Assembly: GCA_963377175.1 (NCBI GenBank)
Contig: CAUJNA010000171.1
Coordinates: 45,001 to 109,000 of the forward strand
Length of the DNA: 64,000 nucleotides
Source of the DNA: Effrenium voratum
Taxonomy: Eukaryota; Sar; Dinophyceae; Suessiales; Symbiodiniaceae
Direction of reading: 5' to 3'
This document shows, piece by piece, positions 46,551 through 54,859 of this stretch. The notes under the pieces were generated by a model. The model saw nothing but the letters and a program-made list of their open reading frames with translations, did not search any database and had not been told where the DNA came from. The position numbers and the translations under genes are program-made. Within the stretch, counting starts at the first letter, position 1. Each line of letters opens with the position of its first letter.

Positions 46551-48086
46551 TTATTTAGATTTTTCTTTTTTCAATTCCTTAACTTCTTTTTCAAGTTTAT
46601 CTATTTTATCATTTAATTCTAATACTGCTTTATGAACCAACACGGGTAAAACTAAATAATTTAATCCTAAATATTCTCTGTCCTGACATACAATATTTTC
46701 AAACTCTTTAGGAATTGCTTTCAATACTTCATCTGCGATATATCCTATATGAGTTTTACCACCATCATTTCTATCGTGTCTCTTAAACTTCTTTGGCTTA
46801 AATTTCTTAATAATATTCATACAGTTAGATTTGACATTGTCTATGTCATATTTCAACCGCGAATCAGATGAATCAACAAATGTTCCGTTAATCGTAACGG
46901 TTGTTGCTGTTAAATCTATATTTGTCCCTGTTGCTGGCTCAATTAAATTACATAACAATTTCTTCGTTCCTGCAACTTTTACATTTTCATTGAATGTTGA
47001 TGAGGCATTATTTGTAAAACTTCCAGTATTTACTGTTGTTCCAAATGTCTTATCAATAGATAATAAAACTGAGGGTGTAGTTGAACTATCTGAAACTCTG
47101 AACGCCGTGTTTGACGTTCTGAATATTACATCAATTGTGGATAAATTAGTCCCATCATAGTAAGTTGATATTTCACTTGTTCCCATTAATATATCTGTTC
47201 CTGTTGTCATTGAAATATTATCCAAAAATGAAACCGTTGTTAAATCAAATGATTGAATGGTATTAGTTGCTAAATATGCATTTTGAACTGCTAAGTTAGT
47301 ATCAACGGTTATTAATGTTCCTCCGTTAGGTGCTAAATGATTGCTTCTTAATGCTCCCCCGCTTTTAACATAAATATCATCAGCAAATAAATTACCCATA
47401 ACATCAACAGTAGCAGTATTAAAAGTCCATCCACTAGTAATATTAACTGCCCCGACTATGTTAGACTGAACAGCGGGGTCTCCACAAATAAATCTAATTG
47501 AAGAATTAGCATCGGTATTTCTCATATCAAAAGATGAAAAAGCACTAACATATCTATATAGATGACAATTTGTATCAATTGTTAATTTACCATCAGTAGC
47601 AATATTAATATTATCACAATTAACATCAGCATTTGTATAAATATTACCTAGTACATCTATAGGTTTACTAAAAATTGTTTTTCCTACAAGCCCATCAGCC
47701 ATAAAGTATTGGTTAGAAGCATTGGTTATATCTCCGATACTGCATGCTACAAAATTAGGATGATGTATATAAAAACCTTCTATTGCATCTGGCGTATATG
47801 TTTCTAAGTATGGTTCTAGTCCATTTATTGAAGTATTGATATTATCTATTTTTGTTTTAATATCTGTTGAAAAATCATTATTTGTAAATAAATTTCCTTT
47901 CATATATACAGCGCCTTCAAAATATGATGTTCCGTGCATCTGAGCAAAATTATATGAAGTGTGAATATTACCATTAATTGTAATTCTTGAAGCATTATTA
48001 GGTCTTCCAATAATAACATCTCCTGTGTTCCATCCTAGCCATAATCGATAAGGGGTTGCTCCTTGTAAACCTTGATAAGAGTCCAA
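46551..48086 (-). CDS. Tail-fibre-like protein, C-terminal part with S74 chaperone domain
   Basis: 511 codons of beta-rich fibre sequence ending in an intramolecular chaperone of endosialidase (Peptidase_S74) domain at about residues 405-495: SSDSRLKYDIDNV, then THIGYIADEV and a terminal coiled coil (KIDKLEKEVKELKKEK). In phages this domain drives trimer folding and then cuts itself off at a serine. The frame has no ATG in its first 49 codons. It is in the same phase as the upstream frame (48,105-49,322), from which only a TAG and six sense codons separate it. I read the two as one fibre gene of about 920 codons, broken or read through at that TAG. Role: host attachment. Confidence 0.85.
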   Translation of the reverse strand: MDSYQGLQGATPYRLWLGWNTGDVIIGRPNNASRITINGNIHTSYNFAQMHGTSYFEGAVYMKGNLFTNNDFSTDIKTKIDNINTSINGLEPYLETYTPDAIEGFYIHHPNFVACSIGDITNASNQYFMADGLVGKTIFSKPIDVLGNIYTNADVNCDNINIATDGKLTIDTNCHLYRYVSAFSSFDMRNTDANSSIRFICGDPAVQSNIVGAVNITSGWTFNTATVDVMGNLFADDIYVKSGGALRSNHLAPNGGTLITVDTNLAVQNAYLATNTIQSFDLTTVSFLDNISMTTGTDILMGTSEISTYYDGTNLSTIDVIFRTSNTAFRVSDSSTTPSVLLSIDKTFGTTVNTGSFTNNASSTFNENVKVAGTKKLLCNLIEPATGTNIDLTATTVTINGTFVDSSDSRLKYDIDNVKSNCMNIIKKFKPKKFKRHDRNDGGKTHIGYIADEVLKAIPKEFENIVCQDREYLGLNYLVLPVLVHKAVLELNDKIDKLEKEVKELKKEKSK

Positions 48087-48104
48087 TTGACATCCGCGTT
48101 TAAA

Positions 48105-49322
48105 CTATAGTCTTTGATTACTAACTGCATCCTGAATTCTAAATATTGGATTAGTATTATCTGTTAAACTAAGTATTAATGGAGAGTTTACTGTTTGCGC
48201 AGTTGTATTAACTTTGTCTAATTTTTGACTTATTACTGTATCTTGTGCGCTATCATTTGTAATTATTGAGTTGATTGTGTTTGTATTTCCTGTTATTAAT
48301 GAATTTAATCCATCTGATTGTAAAACATATCTAGCGTCAGAACCTGCTATATCTAAAATAGATGAACACGAAAATAAACCTGATACTTGTAAATTAGATA
48401 ATATTGTAGTATTATGATTTAATAATATTTTATCATTTTGAAAAGTTGAAGAATTATTAATTTCTACATCTCCAAAACCTCTTTGATTTAAAAACATAGT
48501 TGCTCCACTTAAATTTCCATAAATATAACTATCAAAATAATTATTATACATTTCATAAAAATTATTATAATTTCCAAAATTTGCTATTTTGAACGTTGCA
48601 GTAGTTGTTATATTATGTATTAATGTATTATTTAATATTGATGTATTTAATTTATCTGATAATAAAGTATTAGTTGTTATTTTATTGTAATATAAATTAC
48701 TATCAAATGAACCTGTTTGTAATTGAGATATTAAATGAGAATTTGATGAAATATTATTAAAATTAGTTGATACAGTAGAATTTAAATTATTTATTAAATT
48801 TGTATTTGAAGAAATATTATTAAAATTTGTATTAATTAAATGAGAATTTGATGAAATATTATTAAAATTACTTGTCATAGTAGAATTTAAATTATTTATT
48901 AAATTTGTATTTGATGAAATATTATTAAAATTTGTACTAATTAAATTAGTATTTGAAGAAATATTATTAAAATTAGTTGTCATAGTAGAATTTAAATTAT
49001 TAATTAAATTTGTATTTGCTGAAATATTATTAAAATGTGTATTTGAAGTTATTGTCAGATTACCTATTAAAAATGTATTTGAACTAATATTATTTGATAA
49101 TACATTAATTTCTGTTTTGTTATATGTTTCAGTTATATCATAAAAATTAGCGTCTATTTGTTGCTTTGTGTAAGTGTTGGCTTGGTCTGCTTTACTATCT
49201 AATACTGTTTGAATGTCAGATTTACTCGCGTAAAGGTCTTCTATATCATTGACTGCTCCATCTTTTACTTGCCTAATTCTATTTGCTGTAATATCAAAGA
49301 TATTCATTAAGTTTTTGCTCAT
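48105..49322 (-). CDS. Tail-fibre-like protein, N-terminal part (ends at in-frame TAG)
   Basis: 405 codons. After a short head domain with YTKQQIDANFYD and YNKTEI repeats, as in phage trimeric fibres, residues ~75-205 are repeats of NFNNISSNTNLI with alternating spacer NNLNST, which would form a trimeric coiled or beta shaft. The frame ends ...SNQRL then TAG at 48105-48107, and coding continues in the same frame into the S74-containing part. The good ATG at 49322 follows an AT-rich gap after the capsid gene. Confidence 0.85.
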   Translation of the reverse strand: MSKNLMNIFDITANRIRQVKDGAVNDIEDLYASKSDIQTVLDSKADQANTYTKQQIDANFYDITETYNKTEINVLSNNISSNTFLIGNLTITSNTHFNNISANTNLINNLNSTMTTNFNNISSNTNLISTNFNNISSNTNLINNLNSTMTSNFNNISSNSHLINTNFNNISSNTNLINNLNSTVSTNFNNISSNSHLISQLQTGSFDSNLYYNKITTNTLLSDKLNTSILNNTLIHNITTTATFKIANFGNYNNFYEMYNNYFDSYIYGNLSGATMFLNQRGFGDVEINNSSTFQNDKILLNHNTTILSNLQVSGLFSCSSILDIAGSDARYVLQSDGLNSLITGNTNTINSIITNDSAQDTVISQKLDKVNTTAQTVNSPLILSLTDNTNPIFRIQDAVSNQRL

Positions 49323-49328
49323 AATATT

Positions 49329-49356
49329 ATATTATTAATTAGAAAATTAATAATAT
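49329..49356 (-). terminator. Stem-loop after the major capsid gene
   Basis: Perfect 12-bp stem (49329-49340 with 49345-49356), 4-base loop, beginning 14 bases after the capsid stop codon. A likely transcript-end or polyadenylation signal of the kind known in Mimivirus-group viruses. Confidence 0.5.
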
Positions 49357-49370
49357 CATATTTTTTTTAT

Positions 49371-50766
49371 TTAATCATAAAATGTTACAGAATTTGAACG
49401 GATTTCAAGAATACACTCGTGCTGAAGTAGCAGGTAAAGGGTTTTCGGCATTACTGCACTTGTATATAAAGTAGTCCCATCAAGTGGTTTCACACGCAGA
49501 ACCATATTAGAATTATTTTTTAAATTCATTCCGGTATAGGAACTATTTTCAAATTTCATTAAATTAAAACCAAACATAAACTTTTGTGTTTGGTAATCTT
49601 CTGCACGAATTAAAAAGGGTTTTTCAGAGCAATGCATAAGATGTAAATACGCTTCTTTAACACCTTGCACTTCTTGTGTGGGGATTACTTGATTACCAAT
49701 TACAAGAGAAGCTGACAAATCATAATTACTATCATAACCGCCATACAATACAGAAGTACTTTGAGACAGTGGATGATACATAGCATTCCACCATTTATAA
49801 ATTTCTCCAAAAGAACCAACATAACCATCATAACCAGCTGGGGCAACTTCTCTACCAAATGAAATAAATATCTTATTAAGTTTAGAAACATTCCTGACAA
49901 TTGTTGTGAAAATTTCAGATTTTTCAGATACTGTCTGTTCTTGTATTGTTTCAGTTTGTAATCGGAAGAGAACCAGTTTCTAAAATTTTACTGTATTCGG
50001 CGTATAAAGAATCGTCGAGGGTGTAAACATTTCCTTTGAAAAGCGGTTTTGTAATAGACCATAACTTACTTGTATTAGCATCAGTAAAAGAACTGGAAGC
50101 ACCACCAACAATGATAGGGTCTGACGCATTATTACATAAATACATCTCTACGGTAATAGGACAATACGAAATTGGAATGAAATTATCTACAGTTTTAAAA
50201 CATTTTAAATCGGGGTCATAAAATACATTAACAAAAGATTTAGGATTAATACCTTGCATATTGCTCGTGCTTACAGACCTCCTAACTCTATCTTCAATAT
50301 CTCCTTCATCTGTGGTTGTAACACTCAAAAATCTATGGTCGTTATTCATAAACGAATTACCAAACCCTAAGTTTTCGTCAATTCTTTTTTGGTCTGATGA
50401 CTTCAAAACATCGTGCATCTTCTCAACACGTGGAAGCGATGTAAGGTCGCAAACTACAACATCACCCATCAATACACGAATACGACTAAAAAAGGCGTTT
50501 GCCTCAATGGGTCTTAATATATGCCCTGTTGTTTCATCAGTGTTATTCAATGTAAAGCCCATTACAAGACTTTTACAATCCAACCACTGGTTCGGTGGTC
50601 CTGTAATATTCCATCTTATTAATGATGAACCACCTGATGTATATGTTGAAACAGATGAAGGTTAAAAGTTTTTACTTTCTTTCATTCTAATATAAGAAGC
50701 ACCATCCTTCAAGCGAAACCTTAATTTACCTTCGTGTAATCGGTCTTCAATATCTAATGTTTCCAT
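49371..50766 (-). pseudogene. Major capsid protein (double jelly roll), disrupted
   Basis: Reads as the major capsid protein of PLV/Polinton type, about 465 residues. From ATG at 50766: RLKDGASYIRMKESKNF, then a TAA at 50662-50664 inside a conserved stretch, continuing in frame with PSSVSTYTSGGSSLIRW, NQWLDCKSLVMGF and FFSRIRVLMGDVVVCDLTSL to TGSLPIT. There one extra base in an A-run near 49,957 shifts the frame, and the rest (ETIQEQTVSEKS, VSKLNKIFISFGRE, GYDGYVGSFGEIYKWWNAM) runs to the stop at 49371. 'GSLPI' and the following segment match the usual position between the two jelly rolls. One stop and one +1 shift make a functional protein unlikely unless there is readthrough or the sequence is wrong. 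Confidence 0.85.
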
Positions 50767-50775
50767 AACTTATAT

Positions 50776-50815
50776 ATTTAATAATAGAAAAATATTAATT
50801 ATTCTATTATTAAAT
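50776..50815 (-). terminator. Stem-loop at the end of the 63-residue gene
   Basis: Perfect 14-bp AT stem (50776-50789 with 50802-50815), 12-base loop, touching the stop codon of the gene that ends at 50815 and lying upstream of the capsid start. Confidence 0.5.
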
Positions 50816-51006
50816 TAATTTATTTTAAAGTGTGAATAATCTATAACTTCTTTTTTAGATTTTTTATTTAATAGTTTTTTAGATTTATTTTTAATATTAT
50901 TATGTTCAACCTTATAATTAGGTTCATCCTCTACAATCTTTTTAATGTCATCATAACTGACTTTCTTTTTAGGATTTATAGTATTTTTTATATCATTATT
51001 AGGCAT
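50815..51006 (-). CDS. Small basic hypothetical viral protein
   Basis: 63 residues, Lys/Asn-rich (KNKSKKLLNKKSKKEVIDYS). It could be a nucleic-acid-binding or virion core peptide. It sits directly upstream of the capsid gene on the same strand and is closed by a perfect stem-loop, which supports it as a real gene. No family. Confidence 0.5.
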   Translation of the reverse strand: MPNNDIKNTINPKKKVSYDDIKKIVEDEPNYKVEHNNIKNKSKKLLNKKSKKEVIDYSHFKIN

Positions 51007-51032
51007 TCTTATATAATAATTTATATAAATAA

Positions 51033-51731
51033 TTACATCACAAGTTTAACCGGGTCTTCACCTACAGTTGGTTCTTTTCCTTGGTCTTGAAAATTTGTAT
51101 ATTGATGATTTGTTAAGGGGTTATAAGTATTGGTTCGTGTTTGAATACTACCTCGGTCTAAAATACTAATCAAATCTCCACCACTTCTAAAATTAGTATA
51201 ACTATCATCATTTTTAGATGACATTGAAATAAAAGGAGCGCCGTAAGTTGTCAAATGTTTAATATTATTATTAGGATTATTTTTAATATATTCTGAACTT
51301 ATTGAACTGGCTAAACTGTGAGAAATAATTGTATCTATATTTATATTATTATCCAACACTTCTGATACATCTCTATAACGTTCTGAATATCTTGTAAGGT
51401 TTAGTGGTAATCCTATATCGCTTAAAATATCATTAATATTTGATTTAATATTATTTTTACCAAAAGTCCCAGCAACATATAGTTTATTGCCATCAATAAA
51501 GAAACCTTTACCATTTGTATATGCTTTGTTTAATCCTTCTGTGTCAGATAAATTATTATTATATTTAGGTTTGAATAATGATTTTTCTTGTTGAATTTCA
51601 TTAATTATTTTTCTATACATCTCACTATATCCTTGATGAAGAGGATTGTATGATTTTAATTTTCCTTCTTTTAAATAATATTTGTACTTCGTAGCGTTTT
51701 TATTATCATAAAAACTGTATTTATTCTTCAT
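51033..51731 (-). CDS. Lipase-like alpha/beta hydrolase
   Basis: 232 residues resembling class 3 lipases. The nucleophile elbow appears as IISHSLASS (Ser139), with Ser and Ala where glycines are usual (S-x-S-x-A); HLTTYGAPF (159-167) fits the strand with the conserved G-A-P. GGDLISILDR (184-193) fits the catalytic Asp loop, and a later His (NHQY) could complete the triad. Lipases occur in some PLVs and may help cross host membranes. It is separated by 39 bp from the divergent penton gene. The unusual elbow leaves activity uncertain. Confidence 0.65.
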   Translation of the reverse strand: MKNKYSFYDNKNATKYKYYLKEGKLKSYNPLHQGYSEMYRKIINEIQQEKSLFKPKYNNNLSDTEGLNKAYTNGKGFFIDGNKLYVAGTFGKNNIKSNINDILSDIGLPLNLTRYSERYRDVSEVLDNNINIDTIISHSLASSISSEYIKNNPNNNIKHLTTYGAPFISMSSKNDDSYTNFRSGGDLISILDRGSIQTRTNTYNPLTNHQYTNFQDQGKEPTVGEDPVKLVM

Positions 51732-51769
51732 ATATAATTAAATTATAAAATTTCTAATTAATTAATATA

Positions 51770-52603
51770 ATGAGATTTCGTAAAATATATATCAACAGTG
51801 CTTATCGTGATTTAAATGACAGTAATTCTACATCAGATTTTGTTATTAATCTAAGAGAGCAACAAGAATGCGGACCAAATACTAAAATGATTTGTCATGA
51901 AGTATCTATCGCTAATTCATTTTATCCAATTGAAGATAATTTAAATAACAGATTATATTTAACATTAGGAGGGATATTAATAGGAGCACCAGTATATTAT
52001 TTTATTGTAGCACCTGATAAAGGTAGTTATGTAGGTAGTGAATTAGCAACCGAATTACAAAATAAATTGAATACTGCTACTAATGGAACTGATGGAAATA
52101 GTGATTTTTTTACTTGTAGTTATTCATTAAAAACAAATAATATAACTATAAGTTGTAATTATATTTCTTATTTTTTTATAATCCATACAGATAAAGAATT
52201 AAAAACAAATTACAGTTTTGGTATTGATTATGATAGAGATTATCTTAATAGTATTAATGACATTTTAGGAAATACTACCGAAAAAATAAATACTACTGCA
52301 GACCCGTTTGTTAGTGGATTTATATCATTTTTACCTGTTAAAAATATTTATATTCATTGTAATGAATTAAGTAACGGAAACCAGTTATGTAGTTTTGGTA
52401 CTTCATCAATAATAAAGAAAGTACCAGTTTTAACATCATTCGGCAACCTCATATATGATAATGAACTAATTTTAAATGATGCTAATGATGTTAGTATGCG
52501 TTCATTGAATAGACTTCATTTTAGATTTACTGATGCATCGGGTAGAGTTTTAAATATGAATGGAACAACAAGTAGTTTTAGTTTAACATTTTTTGAAGGT
52601 TAG
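51770..52603 (+). CDS. Minor capsid (penton) protein, single jelly roll
   Basis: 277 residues. The start RKIYINSAYRDLNDSNSTSD followed by FVINL is the usual opening of PLV/Polinton/virophage penton proteins, which form the capsid vertices. The rest is beta-strand rich, with a Gly-containing loop (GSYVGSELATELQNKL) typical of this family, ending in SFSLTFFEG. The frame is intact and of normal length. It is divergent from the lipase gene and followed by a perfect 16-bp stem-loop. Confidence 0.85.
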   Translation: MRFRKIYINSAYRDLNDSNSTSDFVINLREQQECGPNTKMICHEVSIANSFYPIEDNLNNRLYLTLGGILIGAPVYYFIVAPDKGSYVGSELATELQNKLNTATNGTDGNSDFFTCSYSLKTNNITISCNYISYFFIIHTDKELKTNYSFGIDYDRDYLNSINDILGNTTEKINTTADPFVSGFISFLPVKNIYIHCNELSNGNQLCSFGTSSIIKKVPVLTSFGNLIYDNELILNDANDVSMRSLNRLHFRFTDASGRVLNMNGTTSSFSLTFFEG

Positions 52604-52618
52604 AAAAGCATATAATAG

Positions 52619-52664
52619 ATATTTTAATATAATTATTTATTATATACAAATTATATTAAAATAT
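52619..52664 (+). terminator. Stem-loop after the penton gene
   Basis: Perfect 16-bp AT stem (52619-52634 with 52649-52664), 14-base loop, starting 15 bases after the penton stop codon. Confidence 0.55.
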
Positions 52665-52696
52665 TGTAATATAAATATTTATCATATACTAATTAT

Positions 52697-53266
52697 ATGG
52701 TTAAAAATATTGAAATTATAGACGTAGGCAGTGAAAATAATGAAGCACCTAAAGAAGTAGAAGAAATTAAAGAAGAACCTATTATTAATGAAGAAAGTAA
52801 AGAAGTAGAAACTAATAATATTATAAATGAAGAAAATAATAAAGTAGAAGAAGAACACGAACCACCAAAGCAAGAATTAAAATCTAAAACATACTCAACT
52901 GAAAAAGTGGAATGTCCAAAATGTAAAAAATATTTAACAAAATACACTTTCAGATATCGTCATAACTGTAATGGAATACCAGTTAAAAAAGAACCAGACC
53001 CTAACAAAGTTGTTCGAAGAAAAATTATGCATCCACAACAAGCAAAAGAATTTGAGAATAATGTATATGAAAAAGTTAAAGATAATATTCCAAAAGTGGA
53101 TGAACAAGAAATAGAAAGAAGAGTTGAAGAAAGGTTAAAACAACATATAGAAAGCACAGCAAATAAAGTATTTGAAACTGCAAAAGATAGATACAATAAT
53201 ATTAAAATGGAACGAGAAAATAAAAATAAACAGAAAATTAGTAATTTAGCAAATAAAATTATTTAA
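52697..53266 (+). CDS. Viral protein with acidic start, zinc finger and coiled coil
   Basis: 189 residues. Residues 1-60 are very acidic and probably disordered (EEIKEEPIINEESKEVE). CPKCKKYLTKYTFRYRHNC at about 74-92 fits a C2HC zinc finger. Residues 110-185 are charged and helical (EIERRVEERLKQHIE). Starts 30 bp after the penton stem-loop and ends 18 bp before the next gene. Likely a structural or DNA-binding protein; family unknown. Confidence 0.7.
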   Translation: MVKNIEIIDVGSENNEAPKEVEEIKEEPIINEESKEVETNNIINEENNKVEEEHEPPKQELKSKTYSTEKVECPKCKKYLTKYTFRYRHNCNGIPVKKEPDPNKVVRRKIMHPQQAKEFENNVYEKVKDNIPKVDEQEIERRVEERLKQHIESTANKVFETAKDRYNNIKMERENKNKQKISNLANKII

Positions 53267-53284
53267 TCTAATTATTATTATATA

Positions 53285-53739
53285 ATGATTTTTGATAAAA
53301 AACAATTGCTTATGCACCGTAGAGAAATTTATGACAACGTTGTAAATAGAATAACAGAACCACAAAATAAAGACAAACCGAATATCAGTGATGTTATTGA
53401 TAGAAAAGCAGTTTTTGAAACAAACAAACCAAAAAAGAAGAATAAATATAAATCAACTCAACATTACTATTATGAAAGAGACAACAAGGCACACCAACCT
53501 AATTACACATATTTTAAAGAATTACAAGAACAATTAGAACGTCATAGCGCTAAAAAAATTATCAAAATAAAAGAAGATATCAAGATGAAGCACAGGCGTA
53601 TTTTAATGAAATTCAAAGGTTGGAAAATGAAAAATTGAGACATCACCCATCAAGTGAAACAGGTAAATCCTATTCAGAAATGATTAAGAAGAAGAAAGGA
53701 ATAATCAATCAATTAAGAACGGATTTTAATTTTGACTAA
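53285..53739 (+). pseudogene. Hypothetical viral protein, frameshifted in an A7 run
   Basis: The frame from ATG at 53285 ends at 53638, but after the A-run 53552-53558 the -1 frame becomes protein-like (RRYQDEAQAYFNEIQRLEN, SYSEMIKKKKGIINQLRTDF) and runs to TAA at 53737-53739, three bases before a perfect stem-loop. I therefore take the true gene as 53285-53739, ~151 codons, with one base lost from, or slippage at, the A-run. The N-terminal ISDVIDRKAVF resembles IRDVIDRNAYY of the next gene. Function unknown. Confidence 0.7.
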
Positions 53740-53742
53740 ATC

Positions 53743-53777
53743 AATTAATTAGATTAATAAATATAATCTAATTAATT
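53743..53777 (+). terminator. Stem-loop after the frameshifted gene
   Basis: Perfect 14-bp stem (53743-53756 with 53764-53777), 7-base loop, 3 bases after the stop at 53739 and just before the ATG at 53788. Confidence 0.55.
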
Positions 53778-53787
53778 TTATATACCA

Positions 53788-54822
53788 ATGAGATTAGACG
53801 ATACACAGATGAAAACATTAAAATCTCAATTAAGATTAAGTCCGTCTTATAATGAACTGATAAAGGAAATTACAAAGGAAGAATATAAAAATAAGAATAT
53901 AAGAGATGTAATAGACAGAAACGCTTATTATTTTCGTGATAGTCCATTAGGAACAGTTTATGATAATAATACAGTAGATTTGAGACAACAACGCTTTCAA
54001 AAAATGTTAGATGGGGAAAATCAAACAGAACATTTTGATATATCGAGAGACGATGAAATGGATGATTTAAGAGATGAAGCAATACAATCGCTAAGTGCCT
54101 CAATGGATGATGCTGAGGAACAACACGAACAACAAATCAGTCAAGTTTCAAAAAGAGTTAGTAGCGAACAAATAGCAGACCTACACCAACGAGCACAACG
54201 AGCAAGACAATTAGAAGGACAAGAGGGGAGAAGACCAAGTATCCAGTCAATGATGACCGCAAAATCAAATGACTCTGAAGACTTACCACCACTGGAAGAA
54301 ATAACCACTGAAAGAATGACAGCAGAAGCCACATCAAAAGAATATGTTAAAGGCCTTGTAAATCGTCAATCCAAAGATGTAGCAAGGAAAGTGGCATCAT
54401 CATTTGTCAAACAAATTTCTGAAAATAAAGCAAAAGAGTTGGAAGAAAGAAGAGAACAAACAAGGGACAGCGCTGACAGTTCATCCACAGTCCAACAAAG
54501 ACAAACAAGAACACATAAGGAAACCATTGAATATTCAACTGATATAAACCATTGGAGAGGAAGCACAGTAAAAGAAGAAGACTTATTATTTCAATTACAT
54601 TTAAGAGGAGCAGGACTTACTGAAGAACAGGAACAACAATATTCAAACACAAAGAAAAAGGGGAAAGGTAAAAAAGAAACTGGTAGAACTTATTTAGTTG
54701 GACTGGTGGAGAAACTCATAAACAGCGGAAAATGGACGACGAAAGTAAATGATGAATTGCTAAGAAAAAGAATGGAAGATTGGAGAGTTATGAAAGGAAA
54801 AGGTAAAGCAACAAAGGGTTAA
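53788..54822 (+). CDS. Hypothetical viral structural-type protein, Gln/Glu-rich
   Basis: 344 residues. The N-terminal part has SYNELIKEITKEEYKNKNI and DVIDRNAYYF, shared in outline with the preceding gene. The middle is Glu/Gln/Arg-rich and probably coiled coil or disordered (EEQHEQQISQVSKRVSSEQI). The C-terminal ~90 residues (HWRGSTVKEEDLLFQLHLRG, VGLVEKLINSGKWTTKVNDE) look folded and end in a basic KGKGKATKG tail. No recognised family. By position beside the capsid genes it may be a virion protein. Confidence 0.65.
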   Translation: MRLDDTQMKTLKSQLRLSPSYNELIKEITKEEYKNKNIRDVIDRNAYYFRDSPLGTVYDNNTVDLRQQRFQKMLDGENQTEHFDISRDDEMDDLRDEAIQSLSASMDDAEEQHEQQISQVSKRVSSEQIADLHQRAQRARQLEGQEGRRPSIQSMMTAKSNDSEDLPPLEEITTERMTAEATSKEYVKGLVNRQSKDVARKVASSFVKQISENKAKELEERREQTRDSADSSSTVQQRQTRTHKETIEYSTDINHWRGSTVKEEDLLFQLHLRGAGLTEEQEQQYSNTKKKGKGKKETGRTYLVGLVEKLINSGKWTTKVNDELLRKRMEDWRVMKGKGKATKG

Positions 54823-54859
54823 ATAAATCATTTATATATTTTATCAATAATTATATAAA

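Noticed and set aside
48105..50664. A variant genetic code in which TAA and TAG encode glutamine
   Set aside because: TAA and TAG end most element genes at expected lengths (for example ATPase TAG, GIY-YIG TAA, integrase TAA); only two internal TAR codons are seen.
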